Notes: generated by a model not told the origin, from the sequence alone. A DNA stretch of 64,000 bases from an uncultured Sulfitobacter sp. (GCA_947502265.1 CANMZB010000002.1:186001-250000), one strand, 5' to 3'; positions 34,688 through 44,481 are shown, counted from the stretch's first letter. Translations and numbers: made by a program.

Positions 34688-35278
34688 TTACGCGCCGCGC
34701 GCCTGTGCGGCTTTGAACGCGGGGCGCTGGCGCATCTGCGAAGCCCATTTGCCCAACGCGCCTTCAACCCGCTCGAACCCCGCGCCGATAGACCAGTTGA
34801 TGCAATGCACCGCCAGAAGATCCGGCACGGTGATTTCGGCGCCCATCAGGAACGGCCCGTCCAGCCGCTCGGACAGGCCGGTTGCGGCGCGGTCAAATTC
34901 GGCGCGCAGGCTCGGCTTGATCTCGGGTACGCGCTTGTCTTTGGGAAAGACAAAGCTGTGTTTTGCCGCAGCCCAGAGCACCGCGTCGAATTCGTCGATC
35001 AGCCAGAACAGCATCGCATCCTGCTTGGCCCGCGCCACGGTGCCGGCGGGGGCGGTCAGCGCGCCGTGTTTGTCGGCAAGATATTGCATGATCGCGACCG
35101 AATCGGTCAAAACGTCGTCACCGTCGATCAGGGCAGGCACCTTGCCAGACGGATTGTATTTTTTCGCCTCGTCTGTGCGGGGACCGGCGGGAATGATGTC
35201 ATAGCTTTGACCTAGCTCTTCGAGCATCCACATTACACGAAACGCGCGGGATTTGGCGGTTCCGACAACGGTATACAT
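34688..35278 (-). CDS. Glutathione S-transferase family protein
   Basis: A 196-residue cytosolic GST-fold protein. The thioredoxin-like domain has VVGTAKSRAFRVMWMLEEL, the cis-proline in GKVPALIDGD and the glutathione-binding DSVAIMQYL. The helical C-terminal domain follows, with the conserved N-capping block ITVPDLLAVHCI. The class and substrate are not determined. It lies 21 bases downstream of holA on the same strand and may ride on that transcript. Confidence 0.9.
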   Translation of the reverse strand: MYTVVGTAKSRAFRVMWMLEELGQSYDIIPAGPRTDEAKKYNPSGKVPALIDGDDVLTDSVAIMQYLADKHGALTAPAGTVARAKQDAMLFWLIDEFDAVLWAAAKHSFVFPKDKRVPEIKPSLRAEFDRAATGLSERLDGPFLMGAEITVPDLLAVHCINWSIGAGFERVEGALGKWASQMRQRPAFKAAQARGA

Positions 35279-35299
35279 GTTTTCTTCTCCTTGGTGGGG

Positions 35300-36298
35300 T
35301 CAGCTGGCACCAAACATCGCCAGCCGGATGAATGTCCGCTCCATGATCGCCATCGCGGGGGCGGTCTGTCCAGCGGATCGCAGCTTGAGGTCGGTATCGG
35401 TAAGCATGCCAAGCGCTGCCTCCAGCTTGATCATGCCCCAATCGCGGGCTTGGCGCATCACGCGGTCGCGGTCGCGCACGCCGTACACTGGCGCAGCGGG
35501 ATTGCAGGCGATGCGGTGCAGCGTGCGAAAATGGCGCGTCGCCATGATGCTGAGCGTGACAGCATTGGTACCCTGGCTTTGCAAACGCCGCATCAAGGGG
35601 CCGATCTGGGTGGCCTTTTTCTCTGCCACGATATTGAGAATGTCATCCACATCAGCCTCGGTCGAGGCGGGGGCGCAGGCGGTGATGTCATCCAGCGTCA
35701 GCGCGGCACCCTGCGCGCTAAGCATATAAAGCGAGAGCTTTTCAAGCGTTTGGCGAAAATCGCCGGGGTCGAGAGTGCGCGCAAGCTCCTCCAGCCCGCC
35801 CATGACCGGCCCTTCGGCCTTGAGACCTGCCGCAACCAGCAGCCGCTCGATCTCGGCGCGGTCGGGCGGATCGTCGTAGATGCCCCACGCGTATGCGGCG
35901 CGGTGCCCCTCGAACGCTTTGAGAAGTTTGGATGTTTTCTTGAGATCACCCGCGGTGATCACGATTTGCGCATCACCGGGTTGCCAGTCGTTCATCGTTT
36001 CTAAGACGGTCTGGGCGACTTGCTCGGTGGCCCCTTCGACAAAGGCGGCGCGCGGGCCAGGAAAGAAACCGACCGCCTTGATTGCGTCCATCAAAAGGGC
36101 GGGTTCGCGGCGCAAGTCGCCCGCAGGGATCCGCGCAAGACGCATTTCCTCTTCGGCGGCTGGCCCCAGCAACGCCTTGAGGTACTCCTGCCGTTTGAGC
36201 GCCACGCGCATCGCATCACCACCATAGAGCAACACGCCCAGCTTGTCCGTCGGAGGCTTTGCAACCAGCGCGGCAGCGTCTCGCCGGTTGAGCTTCAT
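35300..36298 (-). CDS. holA: DNA polymerase III delta subunit
   Basis: A 332-residue subunit of the clamp loader that opens the beta sliding clamp. It has the HolA style: an N-terminal AAA-like domain (LLYGGDAMRVALKRQEYLKA), the strand DAQIVITAGDLKKTSKLLK, and the C-terminal collar helices with LSIMATRHFRTLHRIACN. Its length is the alphaproteobacterial norm. The start overlaps the lptE stop by 4 bases, placing it last in the DUF3576-leuS-lptE-holA series. Confidence 0.92.
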   Translation of the reverse strand: MKLNRRDAAALVAKPPTDKLGVLLYGGDAMRVALKRQEYLKALLGPAAEEEMRLARIPAGDLRREPALLMDAIKAVGFFPGPRAAFVEGATEQVAQTVLETMNDWQPGDAQIVITAGDLKKTSKLLKAFEGHRAAYAWGIYDDPPDRAEIERLLVAAGLKAEGPVMGGLEELARTLDPGDFRQTLEKLSLYMLSAQGAALTLDDITACAPASTEADVDDILNIVAEKKATQIGPLMRRLQSQGTNAVTLSIMATRHFRTLHRIACNPAAPVYGVRDRDRVMRQARDWGMIKLEAALGMLTDTDLKLRSAGQTAPAMAIMERTFIRLAMFGAS

Positions 36299-36777
36299 TC
36301 GGGTAAGTCCGCCGCATAGAGCCGCGCAACAATCTGATCGCCGAGGATAACCATCAACCGCTCGACCGCGTCGCGTTGCGCGGCGAGCGTAGCAACGGTG
36401 CTGCCTGTGGCGGAATAGGCCGTGAAATTCCCGACTGTGCCGGACGTGACGACGCTGCCGCTTACCGTATCGCGCAGCACATAACCGGCCTGCCCGATGA
36501 GATTGTAGCGGGTGATGTCGCCTTCGGTGTTGATAGCAAGACCATCCTCGGATGTCTCCAGCGTCATATCGAGCGCAAAGCGCGCCGCGCCCGAACGGCC
36601 CAGCCGTGTTTCCAAATGCCGCGTGAGCAAGTAACCCGATTGCGTCGACGGCTCCTGCACCTGTACCTGATTGCGCAGCGCAGCGCCGTTGCCGCCGGGA
36701 CCGTAGACCGGCGTAAAGCCGCAGGCGGCCAGCGCCAGCGGCAGGCCGAGCAGAAAGCGGCGGCTATACAACGACAT
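36295..36777 (-). CDS. lptE: LPS-assembly lipoprotein LptE
   Basis: A 160-residue outer-membrane lipoprotein that plugs and assembles LptD to place lipopolysaccharide on the cell surface. The N-terminus [20 protein letters not shown] ends in a lipobox with Cys19, followed by [10 protein letters not shown], which is the hallmark start of mature LptE. It overlaps leuS by 14 bases and holA by 4 bases, the usual leuS-lptE-holA order. The LptD gene is elsewhere. Confidence 0.93.
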   Translation of the reverse strand: MSLYSRRFLLGLPLALAACGFTPVYGPGGNGAALRNQVQVQEPSTQSGYLLTRHLETRLGRSGAARFALDMTLETSEDGLAINTEGDITRYNLIGQAGYVLRDTVSGSVVTSGTVGNFTAYSATGSTVATLAAQRDAVERLMVILGDQIVARLYAADLPE

Positions 36778-39325
36778 TCACGATTCGACCCGGCACGACG
36801 ATCACCTTTTTAGGAGCGTTGCCGTCGAGGATACGGATCACGGCCTCATGAGCAAGAGCAAGCTTTTCAATCTCGCCTTTGTCCATGTCTGCGGGCACCT
36901 CGATTTCGGCGCGCCGCTTGCCGTTCACTTGGATGGGGAGAGTCACCATATCATCGACCAGCATTGAGTCGTTTGCTTGCGGCCAGGGCGCTTTGGCAAT
37001 GAGGCCCTCTCCGCCCTGCGTGGCCCAGATGTCTTCTGCAAGGTGCGGTGTCATCGGTGACATCAATTGTGCCAGTGTCATAACAGCCTCGCGCTTCGCA
37101 GCTTTGGATGCCTTGGACTTCTGCAAGATGGCGGTAAAGCCGTAAAGCTTGGCAATAGCCGCGTTGAAGCCGAAGGATTCGATGCCCATCGTTACATCGT
37201 GGATGGTTTTGTGCATCTGGCGCAACAGCTCTTCGCTGCCCTCGCCTTCGGCTCCGTCGCTCATCGCCGCGATCCGGTCAGAGATGTTCCACACGCGCGA
37301 CAGGTGCTTATAAGCGGCTTCCGCGCCGGACGCCGTCCATTCGACATCCCGCTCGGGGGGCGAATCGCTTAGCACAAACCAGCGGGCGGTATCCGCGCCG
37401 AAGGCCGAAATGATGTTGAGCGGATCAACGACGTTATTCTTCGACTTGGACATTTTGGCGGAGGGGATGATATCGAGCTCCGCGCCGCCGTCTTTGAGGA
37501 ACGCCTTGTCGCCGTTCAGATCCACCTCTTCGGGGTAATGGAAAACGGGCCGGTCATTGGCCCCCGTGCTGCGATAGATCGCGTGGGTCACCATCCCTTG
37601 GGTAAACAGCGCATCGAACGGTTCGATTGCCGATTTTGGCAGGTGACCGGTGATCTGCATCGCGCGGGCGAAGAAGCGTGAATAGAGAAGGTGCAGAATC
37701 GCGTGTTCGACCCCGCCGATGTATTGATCGACCTTCATCCAGTATTGCGCGTCTTCCATCACCGTGGGCGTGTCGGCATGGGGTGCGGTAAAGCGCGCAT
37801 AGTACCATGACGAATCGACGAAGGTATCCATCGTGTCTGTCTCGCGCTGGGCGGATTTGCCACAAGACGGGCAGGGGGTGGTGCGCCATTCGGTGTGGCG
37901 ATCCAACGGGTTGCCGGGGATGTCGAATGTCACGTCTTCGGGGAGTTTGACCGGCAGGTTCTCTTTCTTTTCCGGCACCACACCGCAATCGTCGCAATGC
38001 ACAACCGGAATCGGACAGCCCCAGTAGCGTTGCCGCGACAGGCCCCAGTCACGCAGGCGGTATTTTGTTACGCCTTGTCCCACGCCTTGCGATTCGCAAA
38101 ACGCGATTGCGGCGTCGATGGCTTCAAGCCCCGTCTGCCAGGTGTCGCCCGCAAACCCGCGCACAAAATAGACCTTTTCGGTCTTGGCCGGAACATATGC
38201 CTCCTCCAGCGCGTCGGCGCTGTCCTCTGACGGCAGAAAAGTCGGGATGATCGGCAGGTCGTATTTGGTGGCAAACTCGAAATCGCGCTGGTCGTGGGCC
38301 GGGCAGCCGAAAATGGCGCCGGTGCCGTACTCCATCAGAATGAAGTTGGCGATGTAGACCGGCATTTCTTGTGCCGTATCAAACGGATGGCGCACGCGGA
38401 TGCCGGTATCAAAGCCCAGCTTCTCGCCTGTTTCTATCGCCTCTTCGGTGGTGCCACCTTTGCGGCACTCTGCGACAAAGGCGGCGATCTCGGGATTGTC
38501 GCGCTCCAGCAGTTTCGCCAGCGGGTGGTCCGGCGAAATCCCGACAAAGCTGGCCCCGAGAAGCGTATCGGGACGCGTGGTGTAAACTTCGATCCGGTCA
38601 TGCCCTTCGGGGGCATCAATGGTTGAAAATGCAAATTGCAGGCCGCGCGATTTACCGATCCAGTTTTCCTGCATCAGGCGCACCTTGGCGGGCCAGTTTT
38701 CCAACCTGTCGAGCGCTTCGAGCAGTTCTTCGGAGTAATCCGAGATCTTGAAAAACCACTGCGTCAGTTCGCGGCGTTCCACCAAAGCGCCAGAGCGCCA
38801 GCCGCGCCCCTGCTCGACCTGTTCGTTGGCAAGCACGGTCATATCCACCGGATCCCAGTTCACCACCGCGTTCTTGCGATAGATCAGGCCCGCCTCGATC
38901 ATGTCGATGAACATGGCTTGCTGGTGCTGGTAATAATCGGGATGGCATGTGGCGATCTCGCGCGACCAGTCGAGCGAAAAGCCGAGCGGCTTCATCTGGC
39001 TCTTCATGTCCTCGATGTTCTGGTAGGTCCAGACGCCGGGGTGGATGCCCTTTTGCATCGCAGCGTTTTCAGCGGCGAGGCCGAACGCGTCCCAGCCCAT
39101 CGGGTGCAATACGTTGAACCCTTTGGCCAGCTTGTAGCGCGCGATCACGTCGCCCATCGTATAATTGCGCACATGGCCCATGTGGATACGCCCCGAAGGA
39201 TAAGGGAACATCTCAAGCACATAGTACTTTGGCTTGTCAGCCGAACGCACCGCTTTGAAGATGTCGCTCTGTTCCCAGGCGGCTTGCCAGCGGGCTTCGA
39301 TTTCGGATGGGGTATAACGTGTCAT
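36764..39325 (-). CDS. leuS: Leucyl-tRNA synthetase
   Basis: An 853-residue class I aminoacyl-tRNA synthetase that charges tRNA-Leu. The HIGH motif appears as HMGH at 48-51 and the KMSKS motif as KMSKSKNN in the second half, with the connective-peptide editing domain between ([19 protein letters not shown]). The zinc-type segment [15 protein letters not shown] lies before the catalytic core. Size is normal. It sits downstream of DUF3576 with a 101-base gap and overlaps lptE. Confidence 0.97.
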   Translation of the reverse strand: MTRYTPSEIEARWQAAWEQSDIFKAVRSADKPKYYVLEMFPYPSGRIHMGHVRNYTMGDVIARYKLAKGFNVLHPMGWDAFGLAAENAAMQKGIHPGVWTYQNIEDMKSQMKPLGFSLDWSREIATCHPDYYQHQQAMFIDMIEAGLIYRKNAVVNWDPVDMTVLANEQVEQGRGWRSGALVERRELTQWFFKISDYSEELLEALDRLENWPAKVRLMQENWIGKSRGLQFAFSTIDAPEGHDRIEVYTTRPDTLLGASFVGISPDHPLAKLLERDNPEIAAFVAECRKGGTTEEAIETGEKLGFDTGIRVRHPFDTAQEMPVYIANFILMEYGTGAIFGCPAHDQRDFEFATKYDLPIIPTFLPSEDSADALEEAYVPAKTEKVYFVRGFAGDTWQTGLEAIDAAIAFCESQGVGQGVTKYRLRDWGLSRQRYWGCPIPVVHCDDCGVVPEKKENLPVKLPEDVTFDIPGNPLDRHTEWRTTPCPSCGKSAQRETDTMDTFVDSSWYYARFTAPHADTPTVMEDAQYWMKVDQYIGGVEHAILHLLYSRFFARAMQITGHLPKSAIEPFDALFTQGMVTHAIYRSTGANDRPVFHYPEEVDLNGDKAFLKDGGAELDIIPSAKMSKSKNNVVDPLNIISAFGADTARWFVLSDSPPERDVEWTASGAEAAYKHLSRVWNISDRIAAMSDGAEGEGSEELLRQMHKTIHDVTMGIESFGFNAAIAKLYGFTAILQKSKASKAAKREAVMTLAQLMSPMTPHLAEDIWATQGGEGLIAKAPWPQANDSMLVDDMVTLPIQVNGKRRAEIEVPADMDKGEIEKLALAHEAVIRILDGNAPKKVIVVPGRIVNVVV

Positions 39326-39426
39326 GGGCGGGCCTTCTTACGCATCAACGCCGAGCGTGTGATTCTCACAAGGCCCGGCGCTGCATGTCGTGGTCAATTT
39401 GGGAGCGGACTGTAATTGGATGGCTG

Positions 39427-39918
39427 TCAAAGATTGTTGTCGGCGATGCGAAGTTCACGCGCACGCGACAGGATGGCGTCTTCGACGGCGCGGGTGGTGG
39501 CGCGGGTCACAGGGCCGCCGCGCGATTGCAGCGCAAGGTTGAGAGAGCGTGCATCAAGCGCCGGATCGTCAATCAGCACGGTTGCGCGGTACGCGCGCCC
39601 GCCGCCAGGCGGTGTGCCATAGCCTGTCACGATCACGCCGGTAAACGGATCAACCGATTGCACCGGCAGGAAGTTGAGCACTTCCAAGGATGCGCTCCAC
39701 AGATAGCGGTTCACCAGCACCTTGGTCTCTGTGTCGCGCTGATTGAGCATCGACCAGATGGTATTGTTGGGATTCGTTTCAATGTTCGATTGAACGTTGG
39801 GGTTGCTGTAATAATCAGGGCGTTCCGTCGCGGGAGAGCCGAAACCACTGCCGCACGCGCCGAGTACACCGAGCGCCAGTGCCAGTACCGCAGTGTTAAA
39901 TGCCTTCTTGCGACCCAT
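39427..39918 (-). CDS. DUF3576 family lipoprotein
   Basis: A 163-residue lipoprotein. The signal peptide ends in LGAC (Cys22) after MGRKKAFNTAVLALALGV. The mature part has TIWSMLNQRDTETKVLVNRY and FLPVQSVDPFTGVIVTGY, which mark the DUF3576 family of alphaproteobacteria, likely periplasmic or on the inner leaflet of the outer membrane. Function unknown. It heads the leuS-lptE-holA series, and its minus-strand leader includes an AT-rich TATATATAG stretch that may be its -10 region. Confidence 0.88.
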   Translation of the reverse strand: MGRKKAFNTAVLALALGVLGACGSGFGSPATERPDYYSNPNVQSNIETNPNNTIWSMLNQRDTETKVLVNRYLWSASLEVLNFLPVQSVDPFTGVIVTGYGTPPGGGRAYRATVLIDDPALDARSLNLALQSRGGPVTRATTRAVEDAILSRARELRIADNNL

Positions 39919-40218
39919 TTCCGAACCCCTTTTTCTGGTTGCTTATGGAATAACCAAGCGGGCGCAGCTGGGCAAGGTCTATATATACAGGTGATTCAGG
40001 GCGTTTAGACAGGGCGCAAAGAACGCTGGCATATATAAGGTGGGTAAGCTGATGCCGCTGGAGTGACAAAACTGTGGCAAAGCTGCACCATCGGGCGTGA
40101 CATTGATTGCATGAGGTCCGGTTTGCTTGCCAAAAGGCGGGGCGGGGCGCAAAAGACCTCCATACCTAGATCGGAATTCCCCGGTCGGGTCCCATGAATT
40201 CAAACCGAGGGAAAACTC
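39919..40218. promoter_or_regulatory. Divergent leader region between DUF3576 and porin
   Basis: This 300-base region holds no gene I can support. On the minus strand near 39979-39986 it has a TATATATA stretch suited to a -10 element for DUF3576. On the plus side the porin has a long leader ending in GAGG at 40207-40210, nine bases before its ATG. No known regulatory protein site was recognised. Confidence 0.4.
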
Positions 40219-41139
40219 ATGAAAAAAGTTCTCTTCGCTACAACAGCTCTGGTGGCAACCGCCGGTGTTGCAGCAGCAGACGTAACATTCTCCGGCTACG
40301 GTCGCTTTGGTGTTATCCACACAGATCCATCCGTTGGCGACAGCCAGACAAGCGTAACCTCGCGTTTCCGTCTGCAGATTGACGCGACAGCAGAGTCCGA
40401 CGCTGGCGTAACATTCGGTGCACGTGCACGTATCCAGCAGGCCGAGCGCGGCTCTGACCTGGGCGTACAGGACGGTGCTAACGACGCAGCAAACTCCGGT
40501 ACAGGCATCAACGGCGTTCGCTTCTTCGCCCGTTCCGGTGGTCTGGAAGTCGGCGTTGGCAACATCTTCGGCGCTCTGGAATTCATGCCAGGTATGTACC
40601 CAATCGATCTGGGTCTGACCGGCTTGGGCTACCAGTACACAGCGTTTAGCACTGGTGGTGCAGATGCATACAGCTCCGACGGCGCTGGTGCAGCGAGCCA
40701 AAACGGCGTTGAAGTACTGTACTCCGCAGGCGACTTCTCTGTGCACGTATCTGCTTCCGACATGAATGACCGTGTTGCTGCACACGCAGCATACACATGG
40801 AGCGGCTGGACATTTGCTCTCGCAGCACAGGACTCCAACGATCCGACCGACACCGAGTTTGCAGCCACTGTTGGCGGTTCCTTCGGCATCGCAGACGTGA
40901 CGCTGGCATATGCTGACAACGGCGACAATGGCGATCACATCGTGCTGGCCGGTACAGTAGCCGTAGGCGCGGCGACAAAAGTCGACGCATACGTTGCAGA
41001 CTCTGACGCGTACGCTGAAACATCCTACGGTATTGGTGTTCACCACGACCTGGGCGGCGGCACATCCATCCGTGGCGGTATCGCCAGCTTGGGTAACGAC
41101 TCGCTTCGCGCAGACCTGGGTGTTCGCTTCAACTTCTAA
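40219..41139 (+). CDS. Outer-membrane porin
   Basis: A 306-residue beta-barrel porin. The signal peptide MKKVLFATTALVATAGVAAA is followed by DVTFSGYGRFG, and the chain ends in aromatic-rich DLGVRFNF with the terminal phenylalanine recognised by the Bam machinery. The pattern matches the Rhodobacter-type general porins that form trimers for small solutes. Codon use differs from neighbours, with strong preference for GCA, ACA and GTA. A long leader and a strong terminator fit high expression as a single gene. The antisense frame is full of cysteine codons only because of this bias. Confidence 0.93.
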   Translation: MKKVLFATTALVATAGVAAADVTFSGYGRFGVIHTDPSVGDSQTSVTSRFRLQIDATAESDAGVTFGARARIQQAERGSDLGVQDGANDAANSGTGINGVRFFARSGGLEVGVGNIFGALEFMPGMYPIDLGLTGLGYQYTAFSTGGADAYSSDGAGAASQNGVEVLYSAGDFSVHVSASDMNDRVAAHAAYTWSGWTFALAAQDSNDPTDTEFAATVGGSFGIADVTLAYADNGDNGDHIVLAGTVAVGAATKVDAYVADSDAYAETSYGIGVHHDLGGGTSIRGGIASLGNDSLRADLGVRFNF

Positions 41140-41165
41140 GTTGAACGACAATATCCAAGAAGTTT

Positions 41166-41197
41166 GGGGCGGACCTTTGGTTCGCCCCTTTTCTTTT
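41166..41197 (+). terminator. Rho-independent terminator of the porin
   Basis: A 10-bp stem (with one GU pair) pairs 41166-41175 with 41179-41188 around TTT, followed by a T-rich tail TTTTCTTTT. It lies about 26 bases past the stop codon. Confidence 0.9.
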
Positions 41198-41245
41198 GTG
41201 CGCGGCTGTTATCTTTAGGGTAAAACCACCAGCCGGAGGCACCCT

Positions 41246-41899
41246 ATGTCACTCAGCGATATTAAAAATCGAATTCGTAAGGCCGAAGCCGATGCCGGCC
41301 GCACAGCGGGCGATGTCTGCCTGATCGCGGTGAGCAAAGTGCAGCCGGATGCCCGCGTCGAAGCGGTGCTGGAGCAAGGTCACCGTAATTTCGGCGAGAA
41401 TCGTGTGCAGGAGGCGCAGGGCAAGTGGCCCGGCTTTCGCGAACGATTCGAAGGAATTGAGCTTCACCTCATCGGCCCTTTGCAAACCAACAAGGTGCGG
41501 CAGGCGATGGAGCTTGCCAACGTGATTCACACGCTTGACCGCCCAAAGCTTGCGAAAGCGATTGCGCGACTTGCGCAGGAGATGGGCCAATGCCCCGATC
41601 TGTTTATTCAGGTTAACACCGGCGAAGAAGATCAAAAGGCCGGGGTGATGCCGATGGCGGCAGATGACTTTATTACCGAATGCAGGGCGCTCGATCTTCC
41701 GGTGCGCGGTCTGATGTGTATCCCGCCGGTGGACGAGGAATCCGCCCTCCATTTTGCACTTCTGGCCAAAATCGCCGCGCGCAACGGTCTGTCCGGCCTT
41801 TCGATGGGGATGAGTAGCGATTTCGAGAAAGCAATCGCACTTGGCGCGACGCATGTGCGCGTTGGGTCCGCCATATTCGGTGATCGGGTGGCGGAATAG
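41246..41899 (+). CDS. YggS-family pyridoxal-phosphate homeostasis protein
   Basis: A 217-residue cytoplasmic PLP-binding barrel protein of the YggS/PLPBP family, which maintains vitamin B6 and amino-acid balance. The PLP lysine is Lys31 in LIAVSKVQPD. Other family blocks are FGENRVQEA, LHLIGPLQTNK, and GLSMGMSSDFEKAIALGAT followed by VRVGSAIFG. The length is normal. It converges with the L,D-transpeptidase gene, with 3 bases between the stops. Confidence 0.95.
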   Translation: MSLSDIKNRIRKAEADAGRTAGDVCLIAVSKVQPDARVEAVLEQGHRNFGENRVQEAQGKWPGFRERFEGIELHLIGPLQTNKVRQAMELANVIHTLDRPKLAKAIARLAQEMGQCPDLFIQVNTGEEDQKAGVMPMAADDFITECRALDLPVRGLMCIPPVDEESALHFALLAKIAARNGLSGLSMGMSSDFEKAIALGATHVRVGSAIFGDRVAE

Positions 41900-41902
41900 C
41901 CG

Positions 41903-42397
41903 CTAAGGCACGATCAACCGGGTGCGGTATCCGATCCTTGCGGCGATGGCGTGCAGATGCGCCCGCGACAACGCCACGCATCCCTCGGTGGGATAGCCCG
42001 CGCGGCGGTGTTGGTGGATAAATATGGCCGATCCGCGTCCTTTTGCGGCGCGGGGCCAGTTCCAATCGGTGAGAATCACCAGATCATACAGAGGATCGGC
42101 GCGGCGCAGCTTTTCGTGGCTGTGCGGATAGGGCGCGCGCACCATCATGTTGTAATCAATGTCCGTGCTGTCATCCGACCACAGATCGCGCGGGCCTATC
42201 GGCTTGGCCCAGCCGGTGGGGCGCGCAATCCGGTCAGGCCGGTACAGCATCCCGACAAGCCGGTGCGTTCCGCGCGGGGTCGCGCCGTCCCCCTCGCGCT
42301 TGTACGCCGATACGCCGCCTTTGCCGATGGTGCAGGGATAAAGCCGCCCGCGAAACCGCAGGCCGATCCGTGTCAGCACCATATCGTCGGGTGTCAC
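41903..42397 (-). CDS. L,D-transpeptidase family protein (YkuD domain)
   Basis: A 164-residue YkuD-type protein. The active-site cysteine is in TEGCVAL, preceded by the histidine in IFIHQHRRAGYP, matching the HX(14-17)[S/T]XGC pattern with Thr in place of the usual Ser. No signal peptide is visible at the predicted start, GTG 42397, which overlaps the ribA stop as GTGA; ATG 42382 is an alternative. L,D-transpeptidases form 3-3 cross-links or anchor proteins to murein, but this short form without a signal may act elsewhere or be exported by other means. Confidence 0.85.
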   Translation of the reverse strand: MTPDDMVLTRIGLRFRGRLYPCTIGKGGVSAYKREGDGATPRGTHRLVGMLYRPDRIARPTGWAKPIGPRDLWSDDSTDIDYNMMVRAPYPHSHEKLRRADPLYDLVILTDWNWPRAAKGRGSAIFIHQHRRAGYPTEGCVALSRAHLHAIAARIGYRTRLIVP

Positions 42398-43473
42398 AGA
42401 AGATGCCCCGATTTTGCAGCCTTGGTCGCTAGATAAGCCGCGTTGTGGCGATTCTCGCCCACGGCAAGGGGCACACGCTCGGCCACGCGGATGCCGCTTT
42501 GCTCCATCATGGCCACCTTGCGGGGATTATTCGTCAACAGACGCACAGCGGAAAAGCCCATTATTTTCAGGATGTCCGAGCCAAGCCGGAAATCGCGTTC
42601 GTCGTCCTCGAATCCGAGGCGGTGATTGGCTTCGACCGTGTCAAACCCTTGATCCTGAAGCGAATAGGCGCGCATCTTGTTGGCCAAACCGATGCCGCGC
42701 CCTTCCTGATTAAGGTAGAGCAACACGCCATGCCCCTCGGCCCCCATTTGCGCCAGTGCCGCGCGAAGTTGGGGGCCGCAATCGCATTTCAGGCTGCCCA
42801 TCAGATCACCTGTGAAACATGCGGAATGCAGACGGCACAGCACTGGCGCACTGCGGTCGGGGCGTCCTATTTCGATGGCGTAATGCTCTTCACCGCCATC
42901 TTCGGGGCGAAAGATGTGTAAACGCCCTGCGTCGGACACTTCCATCGGCAGGCGAGCATGAATCACCGGATGCAGCGGGCTGCGCTCTTGCAGGTGGGCA
43001 GTTGCGAAGGGGCCGTCAATATAGGTCAGCGCGTGACCGGCGGCGAAACTGCGCGCGTCGGAAAGCGTTAGGATAACTGCCGCAGGCAGAAGGCGCGCGG
43101 ATTTAACCAGCAACAACGCCAGCCGGTGCATATCGGCGCAACCTTCCCGCGCGGCGGTCAGCGGCCCCTTGAGAGGCGCGCGCAGATCGTCGGCGGGATC
43201 GGCCACGCTTTGCACCCAACCGAGGCTGGCGTCACGCGGCAAAATTACCCGCGCCAGATCGCCATCGTAGGCGCGTGCCTTGAGGGTCTGCGCACGGCGC
43301 GCGGTGATCGCAATGACAGGCGCACCGTCCAGCGCCATCACATCCGCAAGACGTGTGGCTGTCAGGGTCTCTGCTGCCAGAATCAATGCATCGCCTATTA
43401 CGACAGGCACACCCATGCGCAAATCTGCGCGGGCGCGGGCAAGGGTCTCGGTCACATCGGGAGAAAAGCTCAT
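42394..43473 (-). CDS. ribA: GTP cyclohydrolase II with RibB-like N-terminal region
   Basis: A 359-residue cytoplasmic enzyme opening the riboflavin pathway by hydrolysing GTP. The GCHII domain occupies about 185-359: zinc cysteines Cys219, Cys230 and Cys232 in HSACFTGDLMGSLKCDCG, then NQEGRGIGL (255-263) and LLTNNPRKV. The N-terminal 185 residues align in length with a dihydroxybutanone-phosphate synthase domain but the acidic DDEDRENEGDL-type motif is missing, so that activity is probably lost. Its stop overlaps the start of the L,D-transpeptidase gene. Confidence 0.92.
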   Translation of the reverse strand: MSFSPDVTETLARARADLRMGVPVVIGDALILAAETLTATRLADVMALDGAPVIAITARRAQTLKARAYDGDLARVILPRDASLGWVQSVADPADDLRAPLKGPLTAAREGCADMHRLALLLVKSARLLPAAVILTLSDARSFAAGHALTYIDGPFATAHLQERSPLHPVIHARLPMEVSDAGRLHIFRPEDGGEEHYAIEIGRPDRSAPVLCRLHSACFTGDLMGSLKCDCGPQLRAALAQMGAEGHGVLLYLNQEGRGIGLANKMRAYSLQDQGFDTVEANHRLGFEDDERDFRLGSDILKIMGFSAVRLLTNNPRKVAMMEQSGIRVAERVPLAVGENRHNAAYLATKAAKSGHLL

Positions 43474-43638
43474 GGGGATTGTTACAACTCATCAGGGACG
43501 TGCCTGACTATGTAGGTGATGGCGCGTGGAATTGAAACATTTGACAGCAGATCCGCACGTCGCTGTGAAAACGGTTGCGCTGCCTCTTGCTGAAAAAGCC
43601 ATGACGCATATCTTGTTAGGTAACATTGGAGTGATATT

Positions 43639-44325
43639 ATGGCGCAACTCAAGAAAATTCTTCTGGTTGATGACGACGACGATCTGCGCGACGCGCTGAG
43701 CGAACAGTTAATCATGACCGAAGATTTCGATGTCTTCGAGGCCGCTGATGGCGCGCAGGCGATGAGCCGCGCAAAAGAGATGCTGTATGATCTGGTGATT
43801 CTCGATGTGGGGCTGCCGGATACCGATGGCCGCGAGCTGTGCCGGTTGATGCGCAAACAAGGCGTAAAATGCCCGATCATGATGCTGACGGGTCATGATG
43901 GCGATGCCGATACCATTCTGGGTCTTGATGCAGGCGCAAATGATTACGTCTCCAAGCCGTTCAAGTTTCCGGTGCTTCTGGCGCGCATCCGCGCGCAGTT
44001 GCGCACGCACGAACAGTCGGAGGATGCGGTGTTCCAGCTTGGACCATACACATTCCGGCCTTCGATGAAGCTGTTGACCACGCAGGATGATAAAAAGCTG
44101 CGTCTGACCGAAAAGGAAACGAATATCCTCAAGTTCCTGTACCGCTCTCCCGAGGGGGTCGTACCGCGCGATGTTTTGCTGCACGAAGTTTGGGGATATA
44201 ACGCAGGTGTCACCACGCACACGCTGGAAACGCATATCTACCGGCTGCGCCAGAAGATCGAGCCGGACCCAACGAACGTGCGGCTGTTGGTTACTGAATC
44301 GGGCGGTTACAGATTGATGATCTAA
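43639..44325 (+). CDS. cenR: OmpR-family response regulator, CenR-like
   Basis: A 228-residue response regulator with a receiver (phospho-acceptor Asp56 in LVILDVGLPDTDG, acid pocket in LLVDDDDDL, Lys in YVSKPF) and a C-terminal OmpR winged helix (LRLTEKETNILKFLY and TTHTLETHIYRLRQKIEPD). The unusually conserved blocks MLTGHDGDADTILGLDAGAND and VWGYNAGVTTHTLETH match my memory of CenR, the essential envelope-control regulator of Caulobacter and Rhodobacter; the symbol is given with moderate confidence. GGAGTG precedes the start. A terminator follows. The kinase CenK is not in the window. Confidence 0.78.
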   Translation: MAQLKKILLVDDDDDLRDALSEQLIMTEDFDVFEAADGAQAMSRAKEMLYDLVILDVGLPDTDGRELCRLMRKQGVKCPIMMLTGHDGDADTILGLDAGANDYVSKPFKFPVLLARIRAQLRTHEQSEDAVFQLGPYTFRPSMKLLTTQDDKKLRLTEKETNILKFLYRSPEGVVPRDVLLHEVWGYNAGVTTHTLETHIYRLRQKIEPDPTNVRLLVTESGGYRLMI

Positions 44326-44454
44326 GGCGGGAACCAAATCTTGGTGTTCGGGTTATACAAACATCAGACAGGCTTTTTTCATGAGTTTCCTGTCGGTTTG
44401 ATCCCCAAGTTGAGCGGCGGGGGTAAATGCTGCTCTTCCTCCCCGACGATCTGG

Positions 44455-44481
44455 CCGGGCCCTTGGGTCCGGTCATTTTTT
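44455..44481 (+). terminator. Rho-independent terminator after the CenR-like gene
   Basis: A 7-bp GC stem pairs 44455-44461 with 44466-44472 around CTTG, followed by TCA and six T residues. It lies about 130 bases past the regulator stop and before xth. Confidence 0.7.

Noticed and set aside
39979-41151. A 390-codon open frame antisense to the porin, rich in cysteine
   Set aside because: It is created by the porin's GCA and ACA codons read on the other strand; it has no ribosome site or family match and covers the porin and its leader.
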